Source of the DNA: an uncultured Eubacteriales bacterium
Lineage (GTDB): Bacteria > Bacillota > Clostridia > Oscillospirales > CAG-272
Direction of reading: 5' to 3'
Assembly (NCBI GenBank): GCA_949286815.1
Contig: CASEEB010000121.1
Location: forward strand, 1 to 15,319
Length of the DNA stretch: 15,319 bases
How positions within the stretch are numbered: position 1 is the first letter of the stretch; every line of letters starts with the position of its first letter. This document shows positions 7,111 through 13,036 of the stretch, piece after piece. The translations under genes and the position numbers were made by a program. Under the pieces are notes generated by a model. It did no database searches and had not been told where the DNA came from. It saw nothing but the letters and a program-made list of their open reading frames with translations.

Positions 7111-7353
7111 TTATACCACAAACAACAGTTGAGTTCAATGGAGAGAATATTGGCAAAATCAAACATCGGTTGATTTTAAGAGTAAAAATGTTGGACAAAC
7201 TTTAATATGATAAATTACAAATAGTTTAGTTCTCCTGTTTACAATCAATATTTTTAATACCCAATTTTGCGATTAGCAATCAAACAATGATTAATCTGTC
7301 ATATTTAACAATAAAAAAACAGATATTTATACAAATTATTTGTTCAAAGGCTA

Positions 7354-7382
7354 TTTACAAAATGACACATTTATGATATAAT
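7354..7382 (+). promoter_or_regulatory. Promoter of the uracil permease gene
   Basis: TTTACA (7354-7359), exactly 17 nt, then TATAAT (7377-7382) give a near-consensus vegetative promoter. Transcription would start near 7389, making a leader of about 285 nt before the permease ATG at 7674. That is unusually long and fits control by attenuation. Confidence 0.75.
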
Positions 7383-7388
7383 TAGCAC

Positions 7389-7673
7389 AATGCAAAGCAA
7401 AATATTCTTTTTCGACCGTTTATAAATTTTTTACTGGGTCGCGTGACTGCAAAAAGAAAGTTTATTTTGGAGTATATTGACGGTTTAAGTTTCAAAAATG
7501 TCAAAATCGGAATTCCGCACGGACGGCAGATGCGTCGGGCAGAATGAATTTTCCACAAGAAAATATATTTTCACATGGGAAAACCATTCCAAGGTATTAT
7601 TGTCGGACAAGCGGTATCGTTACCGCTTTTTTTGCGCGGATTCCGAATATTTTATAACACCGGAGGAATTCTT
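7389..7673 (+). promoter_or_regulatory. Long structured leader with attenuator, uncharacterised
   Basis: The putative 5' leader of the permease holds several pairings: TTGAC/GTCAA (7477-7481, 7500-7504), the palindrome CGGAATTCCG (7508-7517), a GACG/CGTC stem near 7522-7536, and a nested hairpin built on TTTTCC...GGAAAA with the palindrome GAAAATATATTTTC about 7558-7571. It ends in an intrinsic terminator at 7609-7633. I see neither the purine riboswitch core nor a PyrR-binding consensus, so the ligand or factor is unknown. Confidence 0.5.
7609..7633 (+). terminator. Attenuator terminator in the permease leader
   Basis: AAGCGGTA (7609-7616) pairs with TACCGCTT (7621-7628) around a TCGT tetraloop, and the T-run spans 7627-7633. 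This is a textbook intrinsic terminator, yet it lies 41 nt upstream of the permease start codon, downstream of the only clear promoter. It must therefore be conditionally bypassed if the gene is to be expressed from that promoter. Confidence 0.8.
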
Positions 7674-9089
7674 ATGAAACTCGTTTACGATGTGAAGGAC
7701 AAACCCAAATTCGGTCAGGTAATTATTTTCGCCATTCAGCAGCTCCTCGCGATAATGGCGGCAACTCTGGTAGTTCCGATAATAATCAACGGAAACGCCA
7801 ATCTTTCCGAAGCCGATCAAATGTCTCCCGCCGCCGCTCTGTTGGGAGCCGGGGCAGGTACTATTGTGTATCTGTTGTTTACCAAATCCAGAAGCCCGGT
7901 CTTTCTCGGCTCGTCGTTCGCTTTTGTCGGTTCAATGTCAGCGGCGTTTGCCGGAGCGGCATCAATATCGATTGGATACGCCGGGCTTATAATCGGAGCA
8001 ATTTTCGCGGGTCTTGTTTATGTTATAATCGCGATTATTGTTAAAATTGTAGGCGTAGGCTGGATAAACAAACTCATGCCTCCGGTAGTTATCGGACCTA
8101 CTGTCGCAATCATAGGTCTATCATTGTCAACAAACGCGATATCTGATCTGCAAAAGGGTGATATTACAGACGCCGCGGGTGTCTCCACGGCAAATCCCCT
8201 TATAGCGATTCTCTGCGGGATTGTAACTCTTATTGTAACCGTAATCTGCGCTACTTACGGCAAAAAAATGCTTAAACTCATACCTTTTATAATAGGAATA
8301 CTTGCCGGGTACGCGTTATCTTCTGTTTTTACGGTTATAGGTCTTGCAACCGGAAACGAGGCTTTGCAGCTCATAGATTTCGGTTATTTCAGCGACCTTG
8401 TAAAAGACGGATTCAACATTCAGACAATTGTCTCTCTGCCCGACTTTACATTTATGTCCGCCATTGACGGAATTTCCAAAATAGACGCTAACTATATTCT
8501 CACCGTGACTATAGCGTACGTGCCTGTTGCCTTTGTGGTATTTGCAGAACATCTTGCCGATCACAAGAATATCTCTTCCATAATTGAAAAAGACCTGCTT
8601 ACAGACCCGGGTCTTTCACGCACATTGCTCGGCGACGGTGTGGGCTCAATGGTAGGCGCGTTCTTCGGAGGCTGTCCGAACACTACATACGGCGAATCTG
8701 TCGGATGTGTGGCGATCACGAAAAACGCCTCGATAGTAACTCTCTGGGCTGCCGCCATCGGGGCTATCATAATTGCGTTCTTTTCCCCGTTTGTAGCATT
8801 TGTAAACAGTATTCCCGCCTGCGTAATGGGTGGTATTTGCATTGCGCTTTACGGTTTCATAGCGGTATCGGGACTTAAAATGATAAGCGGCATAGATCTT
8901 GGTCTCAACAAAAACCTGTTTGTTGTATCCACAATTCTCGTATGCGGTATAGGCGGACTTGCGCTTACGTTTAATCTCAAGAGCGGTACTATCAACATCA
9001 CGTCAATCGCTATGGCGCTGATTCTCGGAATTATAGTAAATCTGATACTTAAGAATTCCAAGGAAGATTCGTCCGACAGTCAGGACTGA
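7674..9089 (+). CDS. uraA: Uracil permease-like NCS2 nucleobase transporter
   Basis: 471 aa from the ATG at 7674, chosen because GGAGG lies 8 nt upstream; an in-frame ATG at 7575 would read through the leader terminator and lacks a ribosome site. It is a polytopic inner-membrane protein (14 membrane segments expected for the UraA fold) that imports a nucleobase, probably uracil, with protons. Supporting motifs: the N-terminal QQLLAIMAATLVVPIII, FLGSSFAFVGS (78-88), GPTVAIIGLSLS (141-152), AEHLADHKN with E292 and NTTYGESVG with E341. E292 and E341 are 49 residues apart, exactly like the substrate-binding E241 and E290 of E. coli UraA. H297 occupies the place of the proton-coupling His. Xanthine permeases carry different motifs here, so uracil is favoured. 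It is monocistronic with a hairpin downstream. Confidence 0.92.
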   Translation: MKLVYDVKDKPKFGQVIIFAIQQLLAIMAATLVVPIIINGNANLSEADQMSPAAALLGAGAGTIVYLLFTKSRSPVFLGSSFAFVGSMSAAFAGAASISIGYAGLIIGAIFAGLVYVIIAIIVKIVGVGWINKLMPPVVIGPTVAIIGLSLSTNAISDLQKGDITDAAGVSTANPLIAILCGIVTLIVTVICATYGKKMLKLIPFIIGILAGYALSSVFTVIGLATGNEALQLIDFGYFSDLVKDGFNIQTIVSLPDFTFMSAIDGISKIDANYILTVTIAYVPVAFVVFAEHLADHKNISSIIEKDLLTDPGLSRTLLGDGVGSMVGAFFGGCPNTTYGESVGCVAITKNASIVTLWAAAIGAIIIAFFSPFVAFVNSIPACVMGGICIALYGFIAVSGLKMISGIDLGLNKNLFVVSTILVCGIGGLALTFNLKSGTINITSIAMALILGIIVNLILKNSKEDSSDSQD

Positions 9090-9139
9090 CAGTTAAAAAA
9101 TCATTACATAAGACAAACCTACAGTTATGGTAATATAAT

Positions 9140-9173
9140 ATCAGCCCTTCATCAAAAAAGATGGAGGGCTGAT
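9140..9173. terminator. Hairpin terminator after the permease gene
   Basis: ATCAGCCCTTCATC (9140-9153) and GATGGAGGGCTGAT (9160-9173) form a 14-bp stem with one G-U pair and an AAAAAA loop, 50 nt after the permease stop. The plus-strand tail is not a strict T-run, so termination relies on stem strength. It could also act on minus-strand transcripts of the GNAT gene. Confidence 0.6.
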
Positions 9174-9255
9174 TGTATAAAAAACTCCGACGGAGTAAAT
9201 GATTTTTTCGAAGATGTTTTCATCCTTGCCGGCAGCATACCCTTATAAGGCTTCA

Positions 9256-9283
9256 CAAAACACCGGTTTAACCGGTAATTTTG
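9256..9283 (-). terminator. Probable terminator of the GNAT gene
   Basis: On the minus strand, ACCGGT repeats pair around TAA (9276-9262), flanked by CAAAA and TTTTG arms (9283-9279, 9260-9256) that extend the stem past a small bulge. The structure lies about 30 nt after the GNAT stop codon. The T-run forms part of the outer stem, so it is an imperfect intrinsic terminator. Confidence 0.45.
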
Positions 9284-9311
9284 CCCCGATAAAAAATACT
9301 CAAAAGCCAAA

Positions 9312-9893
9312 TCAATAATTGTCCGAAAAATATTCATCGCACAGTATCGAATATGTCCCTATGTCTCTGTATATTCCTTTTACAAGCATTCCTTCACGCT
9401 TGACTCCCTCAAACAACATACCGTTTTTCTCCATGACACGGCGCGAAGCGTTGTTTCCCACAATATATCTGCATTCTATGCGGTGGAGCAAAAGGACGGT
9501 AAAGCCGAATTCAATTACCTTACCAAGCACTTCGGTTGCTATCCCCTGCCCTGAATAATCAGGGTTTATCACATATCCCGCCTCGGCGCTGTTGTTCGGG
9601 CAGTCGATTCTCGTAAATCCGCAAGTGCCTATCATTTTGCCGTCGGCTTTGCACTCAAGCGCCCAATCATAAAAATCTCCGGTACGGTATCTCGTGGAAA
9701 TATACTGAAGATATTTTTCCGTATAATCACGGTCCGTATGAGGATACCAGGTGAGATATTCCGTCAGCTGTTCGCTTTTCGCGTATTCGAACATGTCATT
9801 CGTATCCTTTACAAGCATTTTTCGCATAATTATTCTGTCCGTCTCAAGAGTGGGTATATGAGAAAATATTTTATATACTTTTTCCTTTTTCAT
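9312..9893 (-). CDS. GNAT acetyltransferase, RimJ/RimL (Acetyltransf_3) type
   Basis: 193 aa. It transfers acetyl from acetyl-CoA to an amine of unknown substrate. It begins with LETDRIIMRKMLVKDTNDMF, the characteristic first strand and helix of the RimJ/RimL-like group (TERLxLRxxxxxD). Motif A with the CoA pyrophosphate loop is PDYSGQGIATEVLGKVIEFGF (Q/R-x-x-G-x-G/A as GQGIAT, 115-120). Motif B includes RIECRYIVGNNASRRVMEKNGM (138-159), with the NxxSxxxxEKxGF-like pattern. No signal or membrane segment, so cytoplasmic. Members acetylate ribosomal protein N-termini or small molecules; sequence alone cannot say which. The start has an AGAAAGG site with 9-nt spacing. It is monocistronic, and its leader carries a tiny upstream ORF and a duplicated ribosome-site block. 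Confidence 0.9.
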   Translation of the reverse strand: MKKEKVYKIFSHIPTLETDRIIMRKMLVKDTNDMFEYAKSEQLTEYLTWYPHTDRDYTEKYLQYISTRYRTGDFYDWALECKADGKMIGTCGFTRIDCPNNSAEAGYVINPDYSGQGIATEVLGKVIEFGFTVLLLHRIECRYIVGNNASRRVMEKNGMLFEGVKREGMLVKGIYRDIGTYSILCDEYFSDNY

Positions 9894-9963
9894 CGCAGTA
9901 TACCTTTCTCACGCCGACAGTTATACGTATCGGCAAAGCCAAAATCACAAAAGACTATGAAAA

Positions 9964-9990
9964 TCAAGTCATTAATTTATACCTTTCTCT
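9964..9990 (-). promoter_or_regulatory. Two-codon upstream ORF (Met-Thr-stop) with its own ribosome site in the GNAT leader
   Basis: On the minus strand AGAGAAAGGT (9990-9981) precedes ATG-ACT-TGA (9972-9964) with a 9-nt gap from AAAGG to ATG. That is the same spacing as the GNAT start itself. The block TATACCTTTCTC (plus-strand reading) is exact at 9899-9910 and 9978-9989. It may modulate ribosome loading on the GNAT message. Confidence 0.4.
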
Positions 9991-10003
9991 GTAACAAGGT
10001 AAA

Positions 10004-10021
10004 AAAGTACCGCTGTACTTT
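10004..10021 (-). terminator. Short hairpin with T-run in the GNAT leader
   Basis: On the minus strand AAAGTAC (10021-10015) and GTACTTT (10010-10004) pair around AGCG, and the Ts continue to about 10001. It has intrinsic-terminator shape but would lie only about 11 nt after the inferred start of transcription, so early attenuation or an mRNA-stabilising 5' stem are equally possible. Confidence 0.35.
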
Positions 10022-10038
10022 AAAAAGCATTAAAATAA

Positions 10039-10067
10039 TATAAAGTGTTTGCGGCAAACATTGACAA
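10039..10067 (-). promoter_or_regulatory. Possible promoter of the GNAT gene
   Basis: On the minus strand TTGTCA (10067-10062), 17 nt, then TTTATA (10044-10039). The spacing is ideal, the -10 box moderate. Its -35 box overlaps the -35 box of the plus-strand promoter on the opposite strand, so the two genes would compete for polymerase. Confidence 0.45.
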
Positions 10068-10089
10068 ATATAAAAATTAATGATATAAT
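10061..10089 (+). promoter_or_regulatory. Consensus promoter of the 112-aa protein / Mur ligase / SDR operon
   Basis: TTGACA (10061-10066), exactly 17 nt, then TATAAT (10084-10089): a perfect vegetative consensus. Transcription should start near 10096, giving a leader of about 185 nt. A GTTATATA/TATATAAC hairpin (10100-10107, 10112-10119) would sit at the very 5' end of the message. Confidence 0.8.
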
Positions 10090-10281
10090 TTATCTGTTGG
10101 TTATATAATACTATATAACTGCTTGCCGGATAAAGTTTTCAGCACAATTTTTACATCGCATGTTTTATATCTTATGACCCGATTTCAATTATACAATCAT
10201 ACGGTGTTTTTGTCAATAGAAAATTAAACTTTATTTTAAAATGCTTTCTTTTTCCCGACAGCAGAGAAAGGCAATTTTATA

Positions 10282-10620
10282 ATGGATTTTTTTGAAAACG
10301 AATACGCGGTCCCGGTACTCTGCGGCAGAGGCGGAGAGGCGGCAAAAGTACTTTCCCGTATAATTCATACGCCCGCGCAAAAGCCGCACATATTTTCCGA
10401 TCGCTTCACTATAAGACAGCGTTTGTTTGCGGTATGTCATCGTGTGCCCGCATTTAATTCCGGTATATTATGCGCTGCCATATGTGATTTTGCTGAAAAT
10501 ATAGACGAGTCAAACACTCCCTTATTTATCCTCTATAACAGTGAGACTGCCAGGTTTTCTATGCGGTATAAGGAAAAACTTGAAGGTCTGTTCATTATTG
10601 TAGACCTTATGGATGTATAA
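10282..10620 (+). CDS. Hypothetical protein, 112 aa
   Basis: I do not recognise a family. The start is supported by AGAAAGG about 10 nt upstream and by a consensus promoter 190 nt before it. The protein has four cysteines (C14, C52, C64, C68), no signal peptide and no convincing membrane segment. The C-terminal half (TPLFILYNSETARFSMRYKE and LEGLFIIVDLMDV) looks like alternating strands and helices of a small soluble domain. The gene ends 42 nt before the Mur-ligase gene in the same direction with no terminator between, so they are likely co-transcribed and the protein may serve the same pathway. A 69-codon minus-strand frame overlaps it, but that frame lacks promoter and ribosome-site support. 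Confidence 0.7.
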   Translation: MDFFENEYAVPVLCGRGGEAAKVLSRIIHTPAQKPHIFSDRFTIRQRLFAVCHRVPAFNSGILCAAICDFAENIDESNTPLFILYNSETARFSMRYKEKLEGLFIIVDLMDV

Positions 10621-10662
10621 AAAAACAAAACGTCAGATAACCCCGAAAGGACTTTCACGCAA

Positions 10663-12210
10663 ATGGATCTCGGAATTTTGCTCGATGCAATAAAAGATAA
10701 GATATCAAATCCACCTGAAAAATTAAAAAGCGTCAGGATCACCAATATTTGTCATAACAGCGAAAAAGCGACGTCAAACTCTCTTTTTGTCTGTTGTCGC
10801 GGAGCCGCCGCGGACGGACATATGTATGCTCCCTCCGCTTATAAAAACGGCGCGCGCGTCTTTGTAGCGGAGCACGAAATCAACCTGCCTGAAGACGCAT
10901 ATGTCATCATTGTCAGAGATTCAAAGGAAGCTTTGTCGGAGCTTGCGGAGAGATTCTTCTCATATCCCGCGCGTCAGGTAAAAACTATAGGGGTTACCGG
11001 GACCAAGGGAAAAACCACATACGCAATGTCGGTTTACCTCATTTGCGAAATGTACGGAATCAAGGCGGGATACATCGGGACAAACGGAATATATTACAAC
11101 GGAAAACGATTTCACAGCGAAAACACAACTCCCGGGGCTCTCGAAATACAAACGACTCTGCGCGATATGGCAGACGCGGGCATTGAACTTTGTATTATCG
11201 AGGTTTCTTCGCAGGCGCTCTGGCAGAACAGAATACACGGAATCGAATTTGACACCTGTGTATTTACAAATCTGTATAAGGACCATATCGGAGGAGCTGA
11301 GCATCCGGATTTTGAGCACTACAGAAATTCAAAGAAAAAGCTGTTTACCGATTACAAAGCCAAGCATATTATAGTAAACGCGGACTCGGACGCATCCGGT
11401 TTTATGTGTGAGGGTGCCTGTACAAGCGATATTGTTACGGTATCGGCGGACGGAAATACCGGCGCGTCGCTTTATGCGACCGACGCGAAAATGACAAAGA
11501 GGAACAACATTCCGGGAGTGGAATACATATGCCACATTGGAAATGACAAAAGATTCAACGAAAAAATGAAAAGCGTGAAAACATTCATTCCGTTTCCGGG
11601 GCTTTACAGTGTTGAGAACAGTCTTGAGATAACCGCAACCTGCCTGCTTCTGGGAATAGACTTTGAATATATCTGCAACTCATCGGCAAATCTCAGAATT
11701 CCCGGCAGATACGAATATATCACACTCAATTCTCTTCCCGACTCTCTCTTTATTATAGATTACGCTCACAACGGAATAAGTCTCTCTTCGACAATAGATG
11801 CGCTGAGAGCATACAAGCCCTCCCGTATAATCTGCCTTTTCGGCTCAGTCGGCGGAAGAACCTTTCACAGACGCGCTGAGCTCGGCAAAGCCGCGATGGA
11901 GGGGGCGGATATTTCCATAATTACCTCCGATAACCCGAATTTTGAAGACCCTATGTCCGTAATCGGGGACATTGAAAAAGAGTTTATCAATTCCGGCAAA
12001 GAGTATTATACCGTCGCGGACAGAGAGCTTGCCGTAATAAAGGCATATGAAATGGCAAGACCGGGAGACTACATCTTACTTGCCGGAAAAGGCCATGAGG
12101 ATTATCAGCTCATAGGAGGCGTTAGGATTCATTTTTCGGAAAAGGAAATCCTGTATGAACTTGACAGAATCAATTCGCTGTCCGAAGAATACGACAGGGA
12201 TATAATCTGA
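10663..12210 (+). CDS. MurE-like UDP-N-acetylmuramyl peptide synthase (Mur ligase paralog)
   Basis: 515 aa with all three Mur ligase domains. Family members add an amino acid to UDP-MurNAc-peptide using ATP in the cytoplasm. Seen: UDP-side N-terminal domain (NSEKATSNSLFVCCRG, DGHMYAPSAYKNGARVFVAE); ATP loop GTKGKTT at 113-119; TTPGALEIQTTL at 155-166; TNLYKDHIG at 202-210; Y220-x3-K224 in HYRNSKKKLF, the position of the carbamylated lysine; PGR at 347-349; DYAHN at 366-370; AGKGHEDYQ at 474-482. Two places are atypical: the diaminopimelate-recognition DNPR motif reads DNPN (423-426), and the usual GGDRD segment reads GSVGGRTFHRR. It is therefore MurE-like, but the added residue may not be meso-diaminopimelate; Lys or another substrate is possible. 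It is not beside other mur genes, suggesting a paralog. It is followed 36 nt later by an SDR. Confidence 0.85.
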   Translation: MDLGILLDAIKDKISNPPEKLKSVRITNICHNSEKATSNSLFVCCRGAAADGHMYAPSAYKNGARVFVAEHEINLPEDAYVIIVRDSKEALSELAERFFSYPARQVKTIGVTGTKGKTTYAMSVYLICEMYGIKAGYIGTNGIYYNGKRFHSENTTPGALEIQTTLRDMADAGIELCIIEVSSQALWQNRIHGIEFDTCVFTNLYKDHIGGAEHPDFEHYRNSKKKLFTDYKAKHIIVNADSDASGFMCEGACTSDIVTVSADGNTGASLYATDAKMTKRNNIPGVEYICHIGNDKRFNEKMKSVKTFIPFPGLYSVENSLEITATCLLLGIDFEYICNSSANLRIPGRYEYITLNSLPDSLFIIDYAHNGISLSSTIDALRAYKPSRIICLFGSVGGRTFHRRAELGKAAMEGADISIITSDNPNFEDPMSVIGDIEKEFINSGKEYYTVADRELAVIKAYEMARPGDYILLAGKGHEDYQLIGGVRIHFSEKEILYELDRINSLSEEYDRDII

Positions 12211-12246
12211 AATCGGAATCTGATGTATAAGGAAAGGAATTAAGCT

Positions 12247-12960
12247 TTGAAGGTACTTATAACCGGCGGGTCACGCGGAATCGGCCGAAGCTGCGTAGAG
12301 TTATTTACGCGGAAGGGCGACGATGTCGTATTTGTTTATGCACAAAATGACAGCTCCGCAAAAGATTGCGAAGATAATACCGGCGCCGTTGCCGTAAAGG
12401 GAGATATATCGGATTTTGAAACTGCCGGGAATGTATTTGTCAAAGCGGAAAGCATTCTCGGCGGAATAGATGTACTTATAAACAACGCCGGAATATCATA
12501 TATAGGGCTGTTTACCGATATGAGCTTATCGGAATGGAGAAAAATCACGGACATAAATTTATCTTCCGCCTTTTATATGTCTCAGCACGCCGCAAGGTCT
12601 ATGATAAAGCGTCACAGCGGCAGAATTATCAATATAGGCTCGGTCTGGGGACGGTGCGGCGCTTCCTGCGAGGTGGCGTATTCGGCGGCGAAGGCGGGAC
12701 TTCGGGGACTTACAATGTCGTTGGCAAAAGAACTCGGTCCCTCCGGCATAAACGTAAACTGTGTAGAACCCGGAGTTATCGATACCGATATGAACGCTCA
12801 CCTTGACGGTAAAACTCTTGAGGAACTTACGCTGGATACTCCCCTGTGCAGAATCGGAACACCCGCCGATGTGGCGAAAGCGGTATATTTCCTTGCGTCC
12901 GATGACTCATCGTTCATTACAGGACAGATAATCGGAGTGGACGGAGGGTTCGGACTGTAA
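12247..12960 (+). CDS. SDR-family oxidoreductase, FabG-like
   Basis: 237 aa from a TTG start at 12247, supported by GGAAAGG about 10 nt upstream and by the Rossmann strand beginning at once (KVLITGG). It is a classical short-chain dehydrogenase/reductase: cofactor loop TGGSRGIG at 6-13, NNAG at 79-82 and the tetrad N104, S132, Y145, K149 (YSAAK) are all intact, and the C-terminal PADVAKAVYFLAS and GQIIGVDGG match the FabG/3-oxoacyl-ACP reductase style. It catalyses NAD(P)H-linked carbonyl reduction or the reverse; the substrate cannot be named. No acidic residue stands out after the second strand (FVYAQND), which leaves NADP(H) possible. It lies 36 nt behind the Mur ligase, so co-transcribed, and away from fatty-acid synthesis genes, so the fabG symbol is not assigned. 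Confidence 0.9.
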   Translation: MKVLITGGSRGIGRSCVELFTRKGDDVVFVYAQNDSSAKDCEDNTGAVAVKGDISDFETAGNVFVKAESILGGIDVLINNAGISYIGLFTDMSLSEWRKITDINLSSAFYMSQHAARSMIKRHSGRIINIGSVWGRCGASCEVAYSAAKAGLRGLTMSLAKELGPSGINVNCVEPGVIDTDMNAHLDGKTLEELTLDTPLCRIGTPADVAKAVYFLASDDSSFITGQIIGVDGGFGL

Positions 12961-13036
12961 ACAGAGGCGAATTGTGTCATTATTTTTAATTAGTATATAT
13001 GTTTTGACAATATAATTTTATGAAAGGAAAGCTGAT

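Larger units (their letters stand above)
6851..7353. other. AT-rich intergenic region holding repeats and a hairpin
   Basis: No gene is supported here. It contains repeat copies 2 and 3 (6928-7110). Downstream is a perfect 8-bp hairpin, AAAATCAA (7155-7162) and TTGATTTT (7170-7177) around ACATCGG, without a T-tail, so possibly an operator. The stretch 7180-7353 is very AT-rich with no other structure I can defend. The XRE gene's own promoter should lie near 6870-6950 on the minus strand, but I see no clear consensus. Confidence 0.5.
9894..10281. promoter_or_regulatory. Divergent regulatory region between GNAT and the Mur-ligase cluster
   Basis: This gene-free stretch holds the GNAT leader with its two-codon ORF (9964-9972), a hairpin at 10004-10021, overlapping divergent promoters (10039-10089), an AT hairpin (10100-10119) and about 160 nt of AT-rich leader ahead of the 112-aa gene. 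GCCGA/TCGGC (9913-9917, 9930-9934) can form a small stem in the GNAT leader. Confidence 0.5.

Noticed and set aside
7389..7640. Purine, THF, c-di-GMP or PyrR-type leader for the permease
   Set aside because: I looked for their conserved core sequences by eye and found none; only the terminator and generic stems are supported.
7575..7673. In-frame ATG extending the permease by 33 codons
   Set aside because: No ribosome site before it, it crosses the leader terminator, and GGAGG precedes the ATG at 7674, where the NCS2 N-terminus fits.
9152..9337. 61-codon minus-strand frame overlapping the end of the GNAT gene
   Set aside because: It runs through two hairpin terminators, has no ribosome site and no recognisable motif.
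9738..10043. 101-codon plus-strand frame across the GNAT start
   Set aside because: Mostly antisense to GNAT, then AT-rich leader; no promoter or ribosome site support.
13005..13016. TTGACA directly beside TATAAT before the GH106-like gene
   Set aside because: The two boxes are adjacent with no spacer, so they cannot form one promoter; no suitable partner lies at 17 nt. Internal promoter left open but not called.
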